A DNA stretch of 64,000 nucleotides from Alphaproteobacteria bacterium (GCA_030427405.1 JAUHXK010000002.1:248001-312000); one strand, 5' to 3'; positions 24,218 through 33,817 are shown, numbered from the stretch's first letter. The notes: generated from the sequence alone by a model not told the origin. Made by a program: numbers and translations.

Positions 24218-25123
24218 TCAATCGGTCTTCAGATGCTCTGCCCCGCGTGTCCGCGCCAGCGCAATCTGTTTTTGCCGCTCGCGGAAACGCGCCTTGTCGG
24301 CGGATGAGGTCTCGTGAATACACTGATGGCAGGAAACGCCCTGTTCATATTCGGCGCGCGCCATATCCTCGGGCAAGATCGGCCGGCGGCAGCCGTGGCA
24401 CAAGGAATGTGGCCCCTCGACCAGCCCGTGCCCAACCGACACGCGGTTGTCAAAGACGAAACACTCGCCTTGCCAGGAACTGTCCTCGGCGGGGGTTTCC
24501 TCAAGATATCGCAGAATACCGCCCTTGAGGTGATAGACATCTTCGACCCCCTGCCCCAGCAGGTAATTGGTGGATTTCTCGCAGCGGATACCGCCGGTGC
24601 AGAACATCGCGACGCGCTTGTTGTGGAACCGGTCCTTGTTCTGTTCCCACCATTGGGGAAATTCGCGGAAACTTGCCGTTTCAGGGTCTATTGCGCCCTC
24701 AAAGGTGCCAATCGCCACCTCGTAATCATTGCGCGTGTCGATGACGACCACATCATCCGAGCGGATCAGGGCGTTCCAGTCCTGCGGCTCGACGTAATGG
24801 CCAACGCTGGCGCGCGGGTCGACATCGGGCTGGCCCATCGTCACGATCTCTTTCTTCAGGCGCACCTTCATCTTGCCAAATGGCGGGTGATCGGATGTCG
24901 CCTCCCTCCACTCAAGATCGGCGCAACCGGGCAGGGCTTTGACATGCGCCAGAACGGTATCAATTCCGGCGCGTGGCCCGGCGATGGTGCCGTTGATCCC
25001 CTCGCTTGCCAGCAGCAGCGTCCCCTTGACCGATTGCGCGCGGCAAAGCACCAGCAGCGGCGCCTGCAGCGCGGCGGGGTCCGGGAAGCGGGTAAAGTGG
25101 TAGAGTGCAGCGATCGTATACAT
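24218..25123 (-). CDS. trhO: tRNA uridine(34) hydroxylase TrhO (YceA, rhodanese domain)
   Basis: A 301-residue protein: N-terminal acylphosphatase-like domain (about 1-95), central rhodanese domain (about 110-215) with active-site loop CTGGIRC (C175), and a C-terminal region with cysteine pairs CHGC and CHQC. The family hydroxylates U34 of certain tRNAs with oxygen as the first step toward 5-methoxyuridine derivatives. The length and ending (EDMARAEYEQGVSCHQC) fit YceA/TrhO. Confidence 0.92.
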   Translation of the reverse strand: MYTIAALYHFTRFPDPAALQAPLLVLCRAQSVKGTLLLASEGINGTIAGPRAGIDTVLAHVKALPGCADLEWREATSDHPPFGKMKVRLKKEIVTMGQPDVDPRASVGHYVEPQDWNALIRSDDVVVIDTRNDYEVAIGTFEGAIDPETASFREFPQWWEQNKDRFHNKRVAMFCTGGIRCEKSTNYLLGQGVEDVYHLKGGILRYLEETPAEDSSWQGECFVFDNRVSVGHGLVEGPHSLCHGCRRPILPEDMARAEYEQGVSCHQCIHETSSADKARFRERQKQIALARTRGAEHLKTD

Positions 25124-25219
25124 GCGCGCGGTCTAAACCCGCCCGGTCAGAGTCGCAAGAGACCGGATTGACGCCCCCTGCCCGGCACCCTACCGATAGG
25201 GCAACCCAAGGAGGCCGAA

Positions 25220-25813
25220 ATGACCCATGCCCTGCTCGTAATCGACGTCCAGAACGATTTCTGCCCCGGTGGCGCACTGGCCGTCGCCCAGGGCGATCAG
25301 GTCGTGGCCCCGATCAACGCGATGATGGATGCGTTCGACGCCGTGATCCTGACACAGGACTGGCATCCGGCGGGCCATTCTTCTTTCGCGGGCACACATC
25401 CGGGCAAAGCGCCGTTCGAATTGATCCAGATGCCCTACGGCCCGCAGGTTCTGTGGCCCGATCACTGTGTCCAGGGCACCAAGGGGGCCGCATTCCACCC
25501 CGATCTGCGAACCGATGCCGACCTGATCATCCGCAAGGGCTTTCGCAGCGATATCGACAGTTACTCGGCCTTTTTCGAGAATGACCAGTCAACTCCGACC
25601 GGATTGGAAGGGTATCTGAACACCCGAGGGATCACGCAGTTGACCATGGTCGGGCTGGCGACCGATTTCTGCGTGCATTTTTCGGCTGTCGATGCCGCGC
25701 GCCTGGGGTTTGACGTAACAGTCAGGACTGCGGCCTGTCGCGCCATCGACCTGGACGGATCACTGGCCGCAGCCGAAACCGCGATGCGCGAGGCCGGTGT
25801 GACGCTTGCCTGA
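25220..25813 (+). CDS. pncA: Nicotinamidase
   Basis: A 197-residue enzyme that converts nicotinamide to nicotinate in the NAD salvage pathway. The catalytic triad is visible: D9 (VIDVQNDF), K106 (IIRKGF) and C151 (ATDFCVHFSA). The metal-binding D47, H49 and H53 lie in QDWHPAGH. AAGGAGG precedes the ATG. The next step enzyme PncB is encoded 700 bases downstream on the same strand, with an opposing gene between them. Confidence 0.93.
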   Translation: MTHALLVIDVQNDFCPGGALAVAQGDQVVAPINAMMDAFDAVILTQDWHPAGHSSFAGTHPGKAPFELIQMPYGPQVLWPDHCVQGTKGAAFHPDLRTDADLIIRKGFRSDIDSYSAFFENDQSTPTGLEGYLNTRGITQLTMVGLATDFCVHFSAVDAARLGFDVTVRTAACRAIDLDGSLAAAETAMREAGVTLA

Positions 25814-25816
25814 CCG

Positions 25817-26350
25817 TCAGGGCGAAGCGCCCGCTGCGGCCAGAAACTTGAGCAACACGAACAGGATCACGGCCAGTCCAAGGGCAAATCCGATACGGCC
25901 CGGCACCGTCCGCCGTTCGGGCTTTGTCGCAGTCTGAGGCGTCGGGCGCGGGTCACCCTGCGGCTCGCGACGCGAAACACCCACCAAGGGCCGCGCCGTC
26001 CTGACATGGTTCAGAAACTGCCGGAAATCGAACTCACCGCTATATTCGCCCTGCACGCCCATGCTTTTGATATTGGAAAACAGGTTGCGCAGGATGCGTT
26101 CACGCGCCTCGGCGTCTTCGGGCAGGTAAAATCCGCGCGGCGTGACGCTGCCGGGTGTGTCCAGGCCAAAGCCCGCATCCAGGAAAATCTTGCGGATCTT
26201 GGGCGAAGCCCCCCGCAATGCGTCCGCCGTTTTCACGTCGCGAAACAGCGCGCGCACTGGGACCGGCCCGGTCGCATTCGCAGCGATTTGCCCGCCTTCG
26301 GCTTCGCCCGGTTCCATTTCTACAATATCAAAGTCGTACTCGAGACTCAT
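25817..26350 (-). CDS. Tail-anchored hypothetical protein
   Basis: A 177-residue protein, acidic at the start (DFDIVEMEPGEAEGG), with a central globular part (about 38-115) and a proline-rich linker before one C-terminal membrane helix (about 152-172), so the bulk faces the cytoplasm. No family is recognised. It lies between pncA and pncB on the opposite strand and ends three bases from the pncA stop. Confidence 0.6.
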   Translation of the reverse strand: MSLEYDFDIVEMEPGEAEGGQIAANATGPVPVRALFRDVKTADALRGASPKIRKIFLDAGFGLDTPGSVTPRGFYLPEDAEARERILRNLFSNIKSMGVQGEYSGEFDFRQFLNHVRTARPLVGVSRREPQGDPRPTPQTATKPERRTVPGRIGFALGLAVILFVLLKFLAAAGASP

Positions 26351-26515
26351 TCACAAACTTCAACCTTCTGGTTCCATCCCCCCTTCCCCCTAAACGGTGA
26401 AGAGCCGTCAGAATATGCCCGCATTGTGACCTGACCTAGGCATTGTCACCGAATCCGCGACTCTTGCCATTCAGCGCCCCGATTGATCTAACAGCGGAAA
26501 TCGCAGGAGTTTCCC

Positions 26516-27808
26516 ATGGTCGACATCGCGACCCGTGTCTACAACCACAAATGGAAGATCGACCCGATTGTGCGGTCTTTGATCGACACGGATTTCTACA
26601 AACTGCTGATGTGCCAGTCAGTGTTTCGCAACAAGCCCCAAACCGACGTGGTTTTTTCGCTGATCAACCGGTCGAATCACGTGCCCCTGGCCCGTTTGAT
26701 CGACGAGGGCGAGCTGCGCGAGCAGCTGGACCACATCCGCTCACTCAGCCTGAGCCGCGGCGAAAGCACCTGGTTAAGGGGCAATACGTTCTACGGCAAA
26801 CGCCAGATGTTCCGCCCCGATTTCATGGAATGGTTCGAGGATCTGAGGCTTCCGCCCTATCACCTGGAACGCAAGGGCGATCAGTATGAACTGACCTTTG
26901 AGGGCAAGTGGCACGAGGTCATGTTGTGGGAAATCCCGGCGTTGGCGGTGCTTATGGAGCTGCGGTCGCGCGCCGTGCTCAATAACATGCGCCGGTTCGA
27001 ACTGCAGGTGCTTTATGCCCGCGCGATGACGCGGGTTTGGGAAAAGATCGACCAGCTGCGCGGGATTGAAGGGCTGGGTATCGCCGATTTCGGTACACGG
27101 CGTCGGCATTCCTTCCTGTGGCAGGACTGGTGCGTTCAGGCGATGATCGAAGGGCTGGGCCCCGCCTTTACCGGGACGTCGAACTGCCTGATCGCCATGC
27201 GCCGCGAGGTCGAAGCGATCGGCACAAACGCGCATGAGCTGCCAATGGTCTATTCTGCCCTTGCCGAGACGGACGAGGCGCTGTCACAGGCCCCCTATGA
27301 CGTCCTGAGCGACTGGCACGAGGAACATGACGGCAACCTGCGGATCATCCTGCCCGACACCTATGGCACCAGGGGGTTTCTGGACAACGCGCCTGACTGG
27401 CTGGCGGGTTGGACCGGAATCCGGATCGACAGCGGTGATCCGGCCGCAGGTGCGGAAATCGCCATCGACTGGTGGAAATCGCGCGGCGAAAACCCGATGG
27501 AAAAGCGCATCATCTTTTCTGACGGGTTGGATGTGGACAAGATCCAGGAACTGCACGCGCGGTTCGCGGGGCGTACAAACGTATCCTTTGGCTGGGGCAC
27601 GCTGCTGACCAATGATTTCCGCGGGTTGGTGCCCGACGACGCGCTGGCGCCGTTTTCGCTGGTGTGCAAGGCGGTTTCCGCCAATGGGCGCCCAACAGTG
27701 AAACTGTCGGATAACCCCGAAAAGGCAATGGGCCCGCCAGACCAGATCGCGCGCTACAAACGCGTGTTCGGTGTCGGCGCACAAGAGTCGATCGAGGTCA
27801 TCGTCTAG
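26516..27808 (+). CDS. pncB: Nicotinate phosphoribosyltransferase
   Basis: A 430-residue enzyme that joins nicotinate to PRPP, giving nicotinate mononucleotide for NAD synthesis. SLIDTDFYKLLMCQ near the start, FGTRRRHS at about 197 and GIRIDSGDPAAGAE at about 303 are the standard PncB motifs; the histidine of RRRHS is the one phosphorylated by ATP in the family. CAGGAG lies before the ATG. With pncA it completes nicotinamide-to-NaMN salvage. It overlaps the convergent aldehyde dehydrogenase gene by four bases. Confidence 0.93.
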   Translation: MVDIATRVYNHKWKIDPIVRSLIDTDFYKLLMCQSVFRNKPQTDVVFSLINRSNHVPLARLIDEGELREQLDHIRSLSLSRGESTWLRGNTFYGKRQMFRPDFMEWFEDLRLPPYHLERKGDQYELTFEGKWHEVMLWEIPALAVLMELRSRAVLNNMRRFELQVLYARAMTRVWEKIDQLRGIEGLGIADFGTRRRHSFLWQDWCVQAMIEGLGPAFTGTSNCLIAMRREVEAIGTNAHELPMVYSALAETDEALSQAPYDVLSDWHEEHDGNLRIILPDTYGTRGFLDNAPDWLAGWTGIRIDSGDPAAGAEIAIDWWKSRGENPMEKRIIFSDGLDVDKIQELHARFAGRTNVSFGWGTLLTNDFRGLVPDDALAPFSLVCKAVSANGRPTVKLSDNPEKAMGPPDQIARYKRVFGVGAQESIEVIV

Positions 27809-29256
27809 CCGTGATAGGCGGCGACCGTTTTCAGTTGTGAAAAGCCATAAAGCGCCTCAAAGCCCTTTTCGCGGCCATGGCCAGATTTGCCAACGCCACC
27901 AAACGGCAACTCGACCCCGCCGCCCGCGCCATAATTGTTGACAAACACCTGCCCCGAACGCAGCCGCCTGGCCAACCGCATCTGCCGGGCGCCATCCCGT
28001 GTCCAGACGCTGGCGACCAAACCGTAATCTGTGCTGTTGGCTATAGTTAGAGCCTGTTCTTCTGTATCAAACGGGATCAGCACCTGGACCGGACCAAATA
28101 TCTCATCCCGCGCCAGAACATGATCGGGGGCCACGTCCGCAAACAATGTGGGCGGCACATAAGCCCCGCCTTCGGGCGCGTCTTCGACGATCTTGCCCTG
28201 CCCGGCGATGGTCAGGTCCGCGCCCTTGTCCAGAAATCCGCTGACGATCTGCTTTTGCCGGGCCGAGATCAACGGGCCAACGCGCAGGTCCTGCATTGCC
28301 GGACCAACGCTCAGTTCCTCATACGCCTTGGCCATTCGGGATTTGACCCGTTCGTAAACGCCGCGCTGCACCAGAATCCGGGACGATGCCGAACAGGTTT
28401 GCCCCGCGTTCTGGATGCCTGCATTCACCAGAAACGGCAGTGCGGCATCCAAATCGGCATCGTCAAAGACCAGTTGCGGGGATTTACCACCCAGTTCCAG
28501 CGTCACCGGAACCACATTGCGCCCCGCCGCCTGCTGCACCAAGGCCCCCGTTGCGACCGATCCGGTGAACGAGATATGGTCAACGCCCGGATGCCCGGAC
28601 AGGGCCGCACCCGCTTCGGCGCCCAGACCGGGCACTACGTTCAGCGCCCCGGCCGGCAGGCCGGCTTCAACCGCGAGGTGGGCAAAGGCCAGTGCAGTCA
28701 GGCACGCCTCTTCGGCTGGTTTCAGAACACAGGCATTGCCCATCGCCAATGCCGCCCCGACAGAGCGTCCAATGATCTGCATCGGATAGTTCCAAGGCAC
28801 GATATGACCCGTCACCCCATGCGGTTCGCGCAGGGTATAGACCGTGTAGCCGTCCAGATAAGGGATGGTCTCGCCCATCACCTTGTCGGCTGCACCGCCG
28901 TAAAACTCGCAATACCGCGCCAGCGCCACCGCATCCGCCCGCGCCTGCGTCAGCGGCTTGCCAACATCCAGCGCCTCAAGCGCGGCCAGATCCTCGGCGC
29001 GGTCCAGCACCAGTTGCCCCAGACGGGTCAGGATTCGGCCCCTTTGCAACGCGGTCATACGGCCCCAATCGCCATCCAATGCGGCCCGCGCCGCGGTAAC
29101 GGCCGCATCGACATCCGGTTCAGCACCACGCGCGATCCGGCAGATTTCTGCGCCGTCGGACGGGTTGATCAGCGGCAGGGTTTCACCCGAGGACGCAGAG
29201 ACCCAGGTCCCGCCAATCAGGCACTGGGTGGGGTCAAACCATGGCTGGTGGGTCAT
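27805..29256 (-). CDS. Aldehyde dehydrogenase family protein
   Basis: A 483-residue NAD(P)-dependent aldehyde dehydrogenase with the catalytic glutamate in LELGGKSP and the cysteine in NAGQTCSASSRILV. The CSASSR context resembles enzymes acting on omega-amino aldehydes (gamma-aminobutyraldehyde type), though substrate class cannot be fixed from this. It lies 34 bases downstream of the ABC ATPase gene on the same strand, so it is probably the last gene of the transporter and channel operon and may oxidise a product of the imported compound. Confidence 0.85.
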   Translation of the reverse strand: MTHQPWFDPTQCLIGGTWVSASSGETLPLINPSDGAEICRIARGAEPDVDAAVTAARAALDGDWGRMTALQRGRILTRLGQLVLDRAEDLAALEALDVGKPLTQARADAVALARYCEFYGGAADKVMGETIPYLDGYTVYTLREPHGVTGHIVPWNYPMQIIGRSVGAALAMGNACVLKPAEEACLTALAFAHLAVEAGLPAGALNVVPGLGAEAGAALSGHPGVDHISFTGSVATGALVQQAAGRNVVPVTLELGGKSPQLVFDDADLDAALPFLVNAGIQNAGQTCSASSRILVQRGVYERVKSRMAKAYEELSVGPAMQDLRVGPLISARQKQIVSGFLDKGADLTIAGQGKIVEDAPEGGAYVPPTLFADVAPDHVLARDEIFGPVQVLIPFDTEEQALTIANSTDYGLVASVWTRDGARQMRLARRLRSGQVFVNNYGAGGGVELPFGGVGKSGHGREKGFEALYGFSQLKTVAAYHG

Positions 29257-29290
29257 ATTGGGGCTCCGAATAGGCTCTAACTAAGGTCAA

Positions 29291-30889
29291 TTACACTGCT
29301 TCCTTCCCGATCTGTGGCAATCGGGGCGCGGCGGCGATCAGCGATTGGGTATAGCGATGTTGCGGGTCGGCGAAGACCTGTTCCGTCTCGCCCTGTTCGA
29401 CGATCCGGCCGGACTGCATGACCAACACCCGGTCGGTGATGGTGCGCACAACGCTCAGATCGTGGCTGATGAACAGATAGGTCAGGTCATAGGTGGCGCA
29501 CAGTTCCGCCAACAGATCGAGGATCTGCGCCCGGACCGAGACATCAAGCGCCGACACCGCTTCGTCAAACAGGATCAACTCGGGGCGGATGATCAGGGCA
29601 CGGGCAATTGCGATCCGTTGCCGTTGCCCGCCCGAGAACTCGTGAATGTACTTGCCTGAATCATCCGGGCTGAGGCCGACCGCCGTCAGCATCTCGGCGA
29701 TCCGGTCCTGCCGTTCCGCCCCGGTGGGCGGGCTTTCCAGCAGGTGAAAGGGCTCGGTCACAAGGCGCGCGACCCGGTGACGGGGGTTAAAGCTGCCATA
29801 CGGGTCCTGGAACACAACCTGCATCTTGCGACGCACGGCAAGGTTTGGCCGGTGACCCGTGAAAACCGGCTGTCCATCCAGATGAATCGCGCCGGACTGC
29901 ACCTCTTCCAAACCCAAAATGGCCCGTGTTAGGGTCGATTTTCCGCATCCGGACTCGCCCACCAACCCCAAACGCTCACCCTTGTTGAGGGTAAAGCTGA
30001 CCCCATCCACCGCGCGGTGATGACCGGGTCTATCGAACAAAGCCTTGCGGGGCAGACGATAATCGCGAACCACTTGCGAGACCTGCAGCAAGGGCTGAGG
30101 CTCGACCGGCTCGGGCAGGGTTACCTGGTGGCCCGAGGCTTCGAACAACATGCGGGTATAGGGATGGCGCATGTGGCCCAGCAAATGTTGGGTCGCGCCG
30201 CTTTCGACCACTTCGCCGTGGCGCATGACGGTGATCCGGTCGGCCATATCCGCCACAACCGCCAGATCATGGGTGATCATCAACAGCCCCATATCGTATT
30301 CGCTGACCAGCCCCTTGAGCAATTCGAGGATTTGCGCCTGCGTCGTCACGTCCAGCGCAGTTGTCGGTTCATCGGCAATCAGCAGCTTGGGGCGCAGCGC
30401 AATGGCCATGGCGATGACCACCCGCTGGCGCTGGCCACCCGACAGTTCATGCGGAAAGCGCGATAGCGGGAACCGATCAGGCGGCAAGCCGACACGGCTC
30501 AGCACCTCTTCGGCGCGGACGCGGGCCTGCGCGGGGGGCATCGCCTTGTGGATCAGGATTGTTTCCATCACCTGATCGCCGATGGTCTTGACCGGGTTCA
30601 GCGCCGTCATCGGCTCTTGGAAGACCATGCCGATCGAGGCGCCGCGCAGGGCGCACATTTCGGCCTCGGGGCGGTTCAAAAGTTCGGAACCGTTCAACCG
30701 GATCGCACCGCTGACCTCGGCCCCGTTCGGCAGCAATTGCATCACGGCCAATGCCGTCATTGACTTGCCCGAGCCGCTTTCGCCGGTCACGGCCACGATC
30801 TGACCCGGGGCGATGGACAGGTCGACCTGCTTCAGGATCGGCACCCCGTGGATTGCCAGCGACAGGTTTTCGATCTCAAGCAAACTCAT
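29291..30889 (-). CDS. Double-ATPase of an oligopeptide/dipeptide-type ABC importer (DppD-DppF fusion)
   Basis: A 532-residue cytoplasmic protein with two complete ABC domains in one chain. Domain 1: Walker A GESGSGKS (about 37-44), signature LSGGQRQR, Walker B LLIADEPTT. Domain 2: GESGCGKS (about 330), signature FSGGQRQR, Walker B LILFDEAVS. OppD/DppD- and DppF-like halves are often separate genes; the fused form is common in Rhodobacterales. It powers uptake through the permeases encoded upstream. ATG 30889 overlaps the permease stop by four bases. Confidence 0.93.
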   Translation of the reverse strand: MSLLEIENLSLAIHGVPILKQVDLSIAPGQIVAVTGESGSGKSMTALAVMQLLPNGAEVSGAIRLNGSELLNRPEAEMCALRGASIGMVFQEPMTALNPVKTIGDQVMETILIHKAMPPAQARVRAEEVLSRVGLPPDRFPLSRFPHELSGGQRQRVVIAMAIALRPKLLIADEPTTALDVTTQAQILELLKGLVSEYDMGLLMITHDLAVVADMADRITVMRHGEVVESGATQHLLGHMRHPYTRMLFEASGHQVTLPEPVEPQPLLQVSQVVRDYRLPRKALFDRPGHHRAVDGVSFTLNKGERLGLVGESGCGKSTLTRAILGLEEVQSGAIHLDGQPVFTGHRPNLAVRRKMQVVFQDPYGSFNPRHRVARLVTEPFHLLESPPTGAERQDRIAEMLTAVGLSPDDSGKYIHEFSGGQRQRIAIARALIIRPELILFDEAVSALDVSVRAQILDLLAELCATYDLTYLFISHDLSVVRTITDRVLVMQSGRIVEQGETEQVFADPQHRYTQSLIAAAPRLPQIGKEAV

Positions 30890-31701
30890 GCCCGCGCCAC
30901 TCTTATCCGGGGGTCCAGCCAGTCGCGCAGCCCGTCGCCCAACAGGTTCAGACCCAACACCGTAACGATGATGGCAAGACCCGGAATCAGAGCCAAATGC
31001 GGGGCAAAACTGACCATTGTCTGCGCATCGGCCAGCATCCGGCCCCAACTGGGCGTGGGCGGTTGCGCGCCCAATCCTACATAGGACAAGCCCGCCTCGG
31101 CCAGAATGCCCAGGCTGAACTGGATGGTCCCCTGCACGATCAGCAGGTTGGCCACATTAGGCAGGATATGTTCCGCCGATATCCGCGCTGCGCCCTTGCC
31201 CGACACACGGGCGGCAAGGATGAACTCTCGTTCCCAAAGCGATAAAGCGGCCCCGCGGGTGATGCGCGCGAAAACAGGGATGTTGAAGATGCCGATGGCG
31301 ATGATGGCGTTTACGGCCCCGGCGCCGAACACGGCGGTTATCAGGATGGCGATGACCAGCGAAGGGAAAGCAAAAACCAGATCATTGCCGCGCATGATCA
31401 CCTCGTCCAGCCATGACCCTTTGCGGGCGGCTGCCGTCAGGCCCAGCGGCACGCCGAAACCCACACCGATGCCCACCGCCACCAGCGCCACCGCAATCGA
31501 GGTGCGCGCACCCACCATGATCATCGAAAATATGTCCCGCCCGAAATGATCCGTGCCGAACCAGTGCTGCGTGCTGGGCGGCTGCAACTTGTCGGGAATG
31601 TTCAGCGCGGCATGGTCATAGGGTGTCCAGACAAACGACACCACCGCCGCCAAAAGAACCAGCGACGACAGCAGCGTTCCAAGGATCAGGTTGCGGCTCA
31701 T
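30886..31701 (-). CDS. DppC/OppC-type ABC permease
   Basis: A 271-residue inner-membrane permease with six helices. HWFGTDHFGRDIFSMIMVGARTS (about 45-67) is the standard motif of DppC-type permeases. The EAA loop that contacts the ATPase is at about 165-185 (ILAARVSGKGAARISAEHILPN). It starts by ATGA overlap with the DppB-type gene. Confidence 0.92.
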   Translation of the reverse strand: MSRNLILGTLLSSLVLLAAVVSFVWTPYDHAALNIPDKLQPPSTQHWFGTDHFGRDIFSMIMVGARTSIAVALVAVGIGVGFGVPLGLTAAARKGSWLDEVIMRGNDLVFAFPSLVIAILITAVFGAGAVNAIIAIGIFNIPVFARITRGAALSLWEREFILAARVSGKGAARISAEHILPNVANLLIVQGTIQFSLGILAEAGLSYVGLGAQPPTPSWGRMLADAQTMVSFAPHLALIPGLAIIVTVLGLNLLGDGLRDWLDPRIRVARA

Positions 31702-32645
31702 GTCCGGCTCCTCAACCTTGGATCAACGGCGGCATAGGCCAAATCGACCAGAAAATTCACGGTGATAACGGCAAAGACCAGCAGCATGACCACCGATTCC
31801 ACCACGATCAGATCGCGGGCCGAGATCGCCTGAAACACCAGCCGCCCCAAGCCGGGCAGGTAAAACACCTGTTCGATGATGATCGACCCTGCCAGCAGGA
31901 AGGAAAATTGCAGCCCGATAATTGTCAGCACCGGGATCAGCGCGTTGCGCACCCCGTGCCGCCACAGCGCCTGACGGCGGCTAAGGCCCTTGGCGCGGGC
32001 CGTGCGCATGAAATCCTCGCCCAGAATATCCAGCAGGGATGAGCGCATGACGCGCGCCAGAATGGCCGCCTGTGGCAGGGCCAGCGCGATGGCGGGCAGG
32101 GTCAGCGAATGCAGACCTGTCCAAAAACCGGTTTCCCAGCCGACGAACCCTCCGGCATTGAACCAGCGCAGGTTGATGGCGAAGATCAGGACCAGCATCA
32201 TCGCAAACCAGAAATTCGGTACCGCGATACCCAGTTGCGTGGCGCCCATGACCGCCAGGTCTCCGGGTTTGCCCCGGCGCGCAGCGGCATAGATCCCGGC
32301 GGGAAAGGCGATCAGGGTGGACAGGGTCAGCGCATAAAGCGCCAGCGGCAGCGACACCCACAGCCGGTCCGCGATCATCTGCGATACAGGCGTGCGATAG
32401 GTGTAGGATGTGCCAAAATCCCCGGTCAACATCCCGCCGACCCAGTTGAAATACCGCTGCAGTTTGGACACGTCCAACCCAAGCTCTGCCCGCAGGGCCG
32501 CCAAGGTATCGGGCTGCGCGTTCACGCCCAGCATGAAAGACGCCGGATCACCCGGAGCAACCTCGATCACGCCGAAAATGACGACCGACGCAACCGCGAG
32601 GCTGATGATCAACGAGAGCAGGCGTTTGAGAGAATAACGAAGCAT
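31698..32645 (-). CDS. DppB/OppB-type ABC permease
   Basis: A 315-residue inner-membrane permease: LRYSLKRLLSLIISLAVASVVIF start helix, APGDPASFMLG, and the C-terminal DFMRTARAKGLSRRQALWRHGVRNALIPVLTIIGLQ, which is the EAA loop region of DppB proteins. ATG 32645 is taken as the start; a GTG three codons earlier is the alternative, and neither has a good ribosome site. The pLGIC gene ends 40 bases upstream on the same strand. Confidence 0.92.
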   Translation of the reverse strand: MLRYSLKRLLSLIISLAVASVVIFGVIEVAPGDPASFMLGVNAQPDTLAALRAELGLDVSKLQRYFNWVGGMLTGDFGTSYTYRTPVSQMIADRLWVSLPLALYALTLSTLIAFPAGIYAAARRGKPGDLAVMGATQLGIAVPNFWFAMMLVLIFAINLRWFNAGGFVGWETGFWTGLHSLTLPAIALALPQAAILARVMRSSLLDILGEDFMRTARAKGLSRRQALWRHGVRNALIPVLTIIGLQFSFLLAGSIIIEQVFYLPGLGRLVFQAISARDLIVVESVVMLLVFAVITVNFLVDLAYAAVDPRLRSRT

Positions 32646-32685
32646 TGGCGCCACGTTAGGGTCGCAATCCGCCGGGGTCCAGCAC

Positions 32686-33756
32686 CTATGGCACTACCAG
32701 AAAGACAGAAACCGCATATGCGACGATTGCGGCATACCCCAGGGGGTAAATCCACTTGATCGCATAATTATCAAGCTTCCTGGCCGCCTCTTCCCGGCCT
32801 GCGACCTTTAACCGGCGCAAGGCGACGTTGAACACAATCAGCGCCCCCGTCATCAGGAACATGCATTGCAGTATGAAGTCCAGAAAGGTCAGGTATCCCA
32901 GCTTGGGCAAATCTTCGGAAATGGCCCAGTTGAACGCGACGAAAACCAATAGATTTGCGCCTGCGATTTCGATCCGCTTGCGGTATTCGTCCAGAAAAAA
33001 CAGCGCCCAGCCCACGGTGACCAGCACCAGCATCGGCAGGAACACGCGAATGACGTAATAGGTCAGGTGCCGCTTGCCTTCGAAAATCAGCGCCACCTGG
33101 TCGCTGTCGCGGCCCGACAAGCCGGTGACTGTCGAGGCCTCAAGCCGCGCATTGCCCAAAATCCATTCTTCCTCGCCCAAAAGATCGCCCAGGCCCGAAA
33201 ACTCGTCCAGCGGGTAATAGGACACGTATTCGGACGGTAGGATGGACACCACTTCGAACTGAAACCGCTGGGTGTCGAACGGGTATTTGCGAAAGTTGAA
33301 ATAGGGTGCCTGCAGCGTCAGCGAGGATTTCTCGAGATAGACCACACGCCCGTCATGGTTCAGCCCGGCGGCGGATTCGTGTATCCACTTGTTGGACTGC
33401 TGGTTATGGATGACAAAGGCTGGCAAAACCGTGCCGATTTCGGCCGCGTGATCGGCCAGCGCCGGAGGGCTGAACACGCGGATATCGCGGCCCGCTTCCT
33501 GCGGGTCGAATGCCAGCGCGGGGTCGACCCATTCCACCCGCAACACAACAACGGCACCGTAATTCTCGGCTTTTTGATCAACGCCGGTGATCTGGTCAAT
33601 CCAAATGCCGATCCCCACATCCAGCGGGTTTTCAGGCGTTCCCGTCAGGGCATCCAGCCGGCCCCCAAGGGCGTTTTGCGCCTGGACCTTTCCGGGCATG
33701 GCCGCGTTAAGGCACAGAAAGGCGGCAGCAAGGGCAAGACTACGTAGCAGTGTCAT
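32686..33756 (-). CDS. Pentameric ligand-gated ion channel (Cys-loop/Pro-loop family, GLIC/ELIC-like)
   Basis: A 356-residue relative of nicotinic-type receptors. Signal peptide about 1-27; extracellular (periplasmic) ligand-binding domain about 45-228 with IWIDQITGVDQKAENYGAVV and EWVDPALAFDP, which parallel the GLIC sequence closely; the Pro-loop APYFNFRKYPFDTQRF (150-165). Four membrane helices follow: M1 about 231-255, M2 about 262-280, M3 about 288-312, M4 about 336-356. Five copies form a channel across the inner membrane opened by a periplasmic ligand. There is no large M3-M4 loop, as usual in bacteria. It lies between the solute-binding protein gene and the permease genes, same strand. 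ATG 33756 is used; TTG 33759 is possible. Confidence 0.9.
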   Translation of the reverse strand: MTLLRSLALAAAFLCLNAAMPGKVQAQNALGGRLDALTGTPENPLDVGIGIWIDQITGVDQKAENYGAVVVLRVEWVDPALAFDPQEAGRDIRVFSPPALADHAAEIGTVLPAFVIHNQQSNKWIHESAAGLNHDGRVVYLEKSSLTLQAPYFNFRKYPFDTQRFQFEVVSILPSEYVSYYPLDEFSGLGDLLGEEEWILGNARLEASTVTGLSGRDSDQVALIFEGKRHLTYYVIRVFLPMLVLVTVGWALFFLDEYRKRIEIAGANLLVFVAFNWAISEDLPKLGYLTFLDFILQCMFLMTGALIVFNVALRRLKVAGREEAARKLDNYAIKWIYPLGYAAIVAYAVSVFLVVP

Positions 33757-33786
33757 CAATACAGTTTTTCACATCCGGCGGGGGCC

Positions 33787-33809
33787 CGGGGCTGCAAGGC
33801 GCAGCCCCG
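33787..33809 (-). terminator. Stem-loop between solute-binding protein and ion-channel genes
   Basis: CGGGGCTGC (33787-33795) and GCAGCCCCG (33801-33809) form a perfect 9-bp stem with a five-base loop, nine bases after the binding-protein stop. There is no T-run. Such intergenic stems in ABC importer operons commonly hold the binding-protein mRNA at high level while reducing read-through into downstream genes. Confidence 0.5.
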
Positions 33810-33817
33810 TGTGTTTG

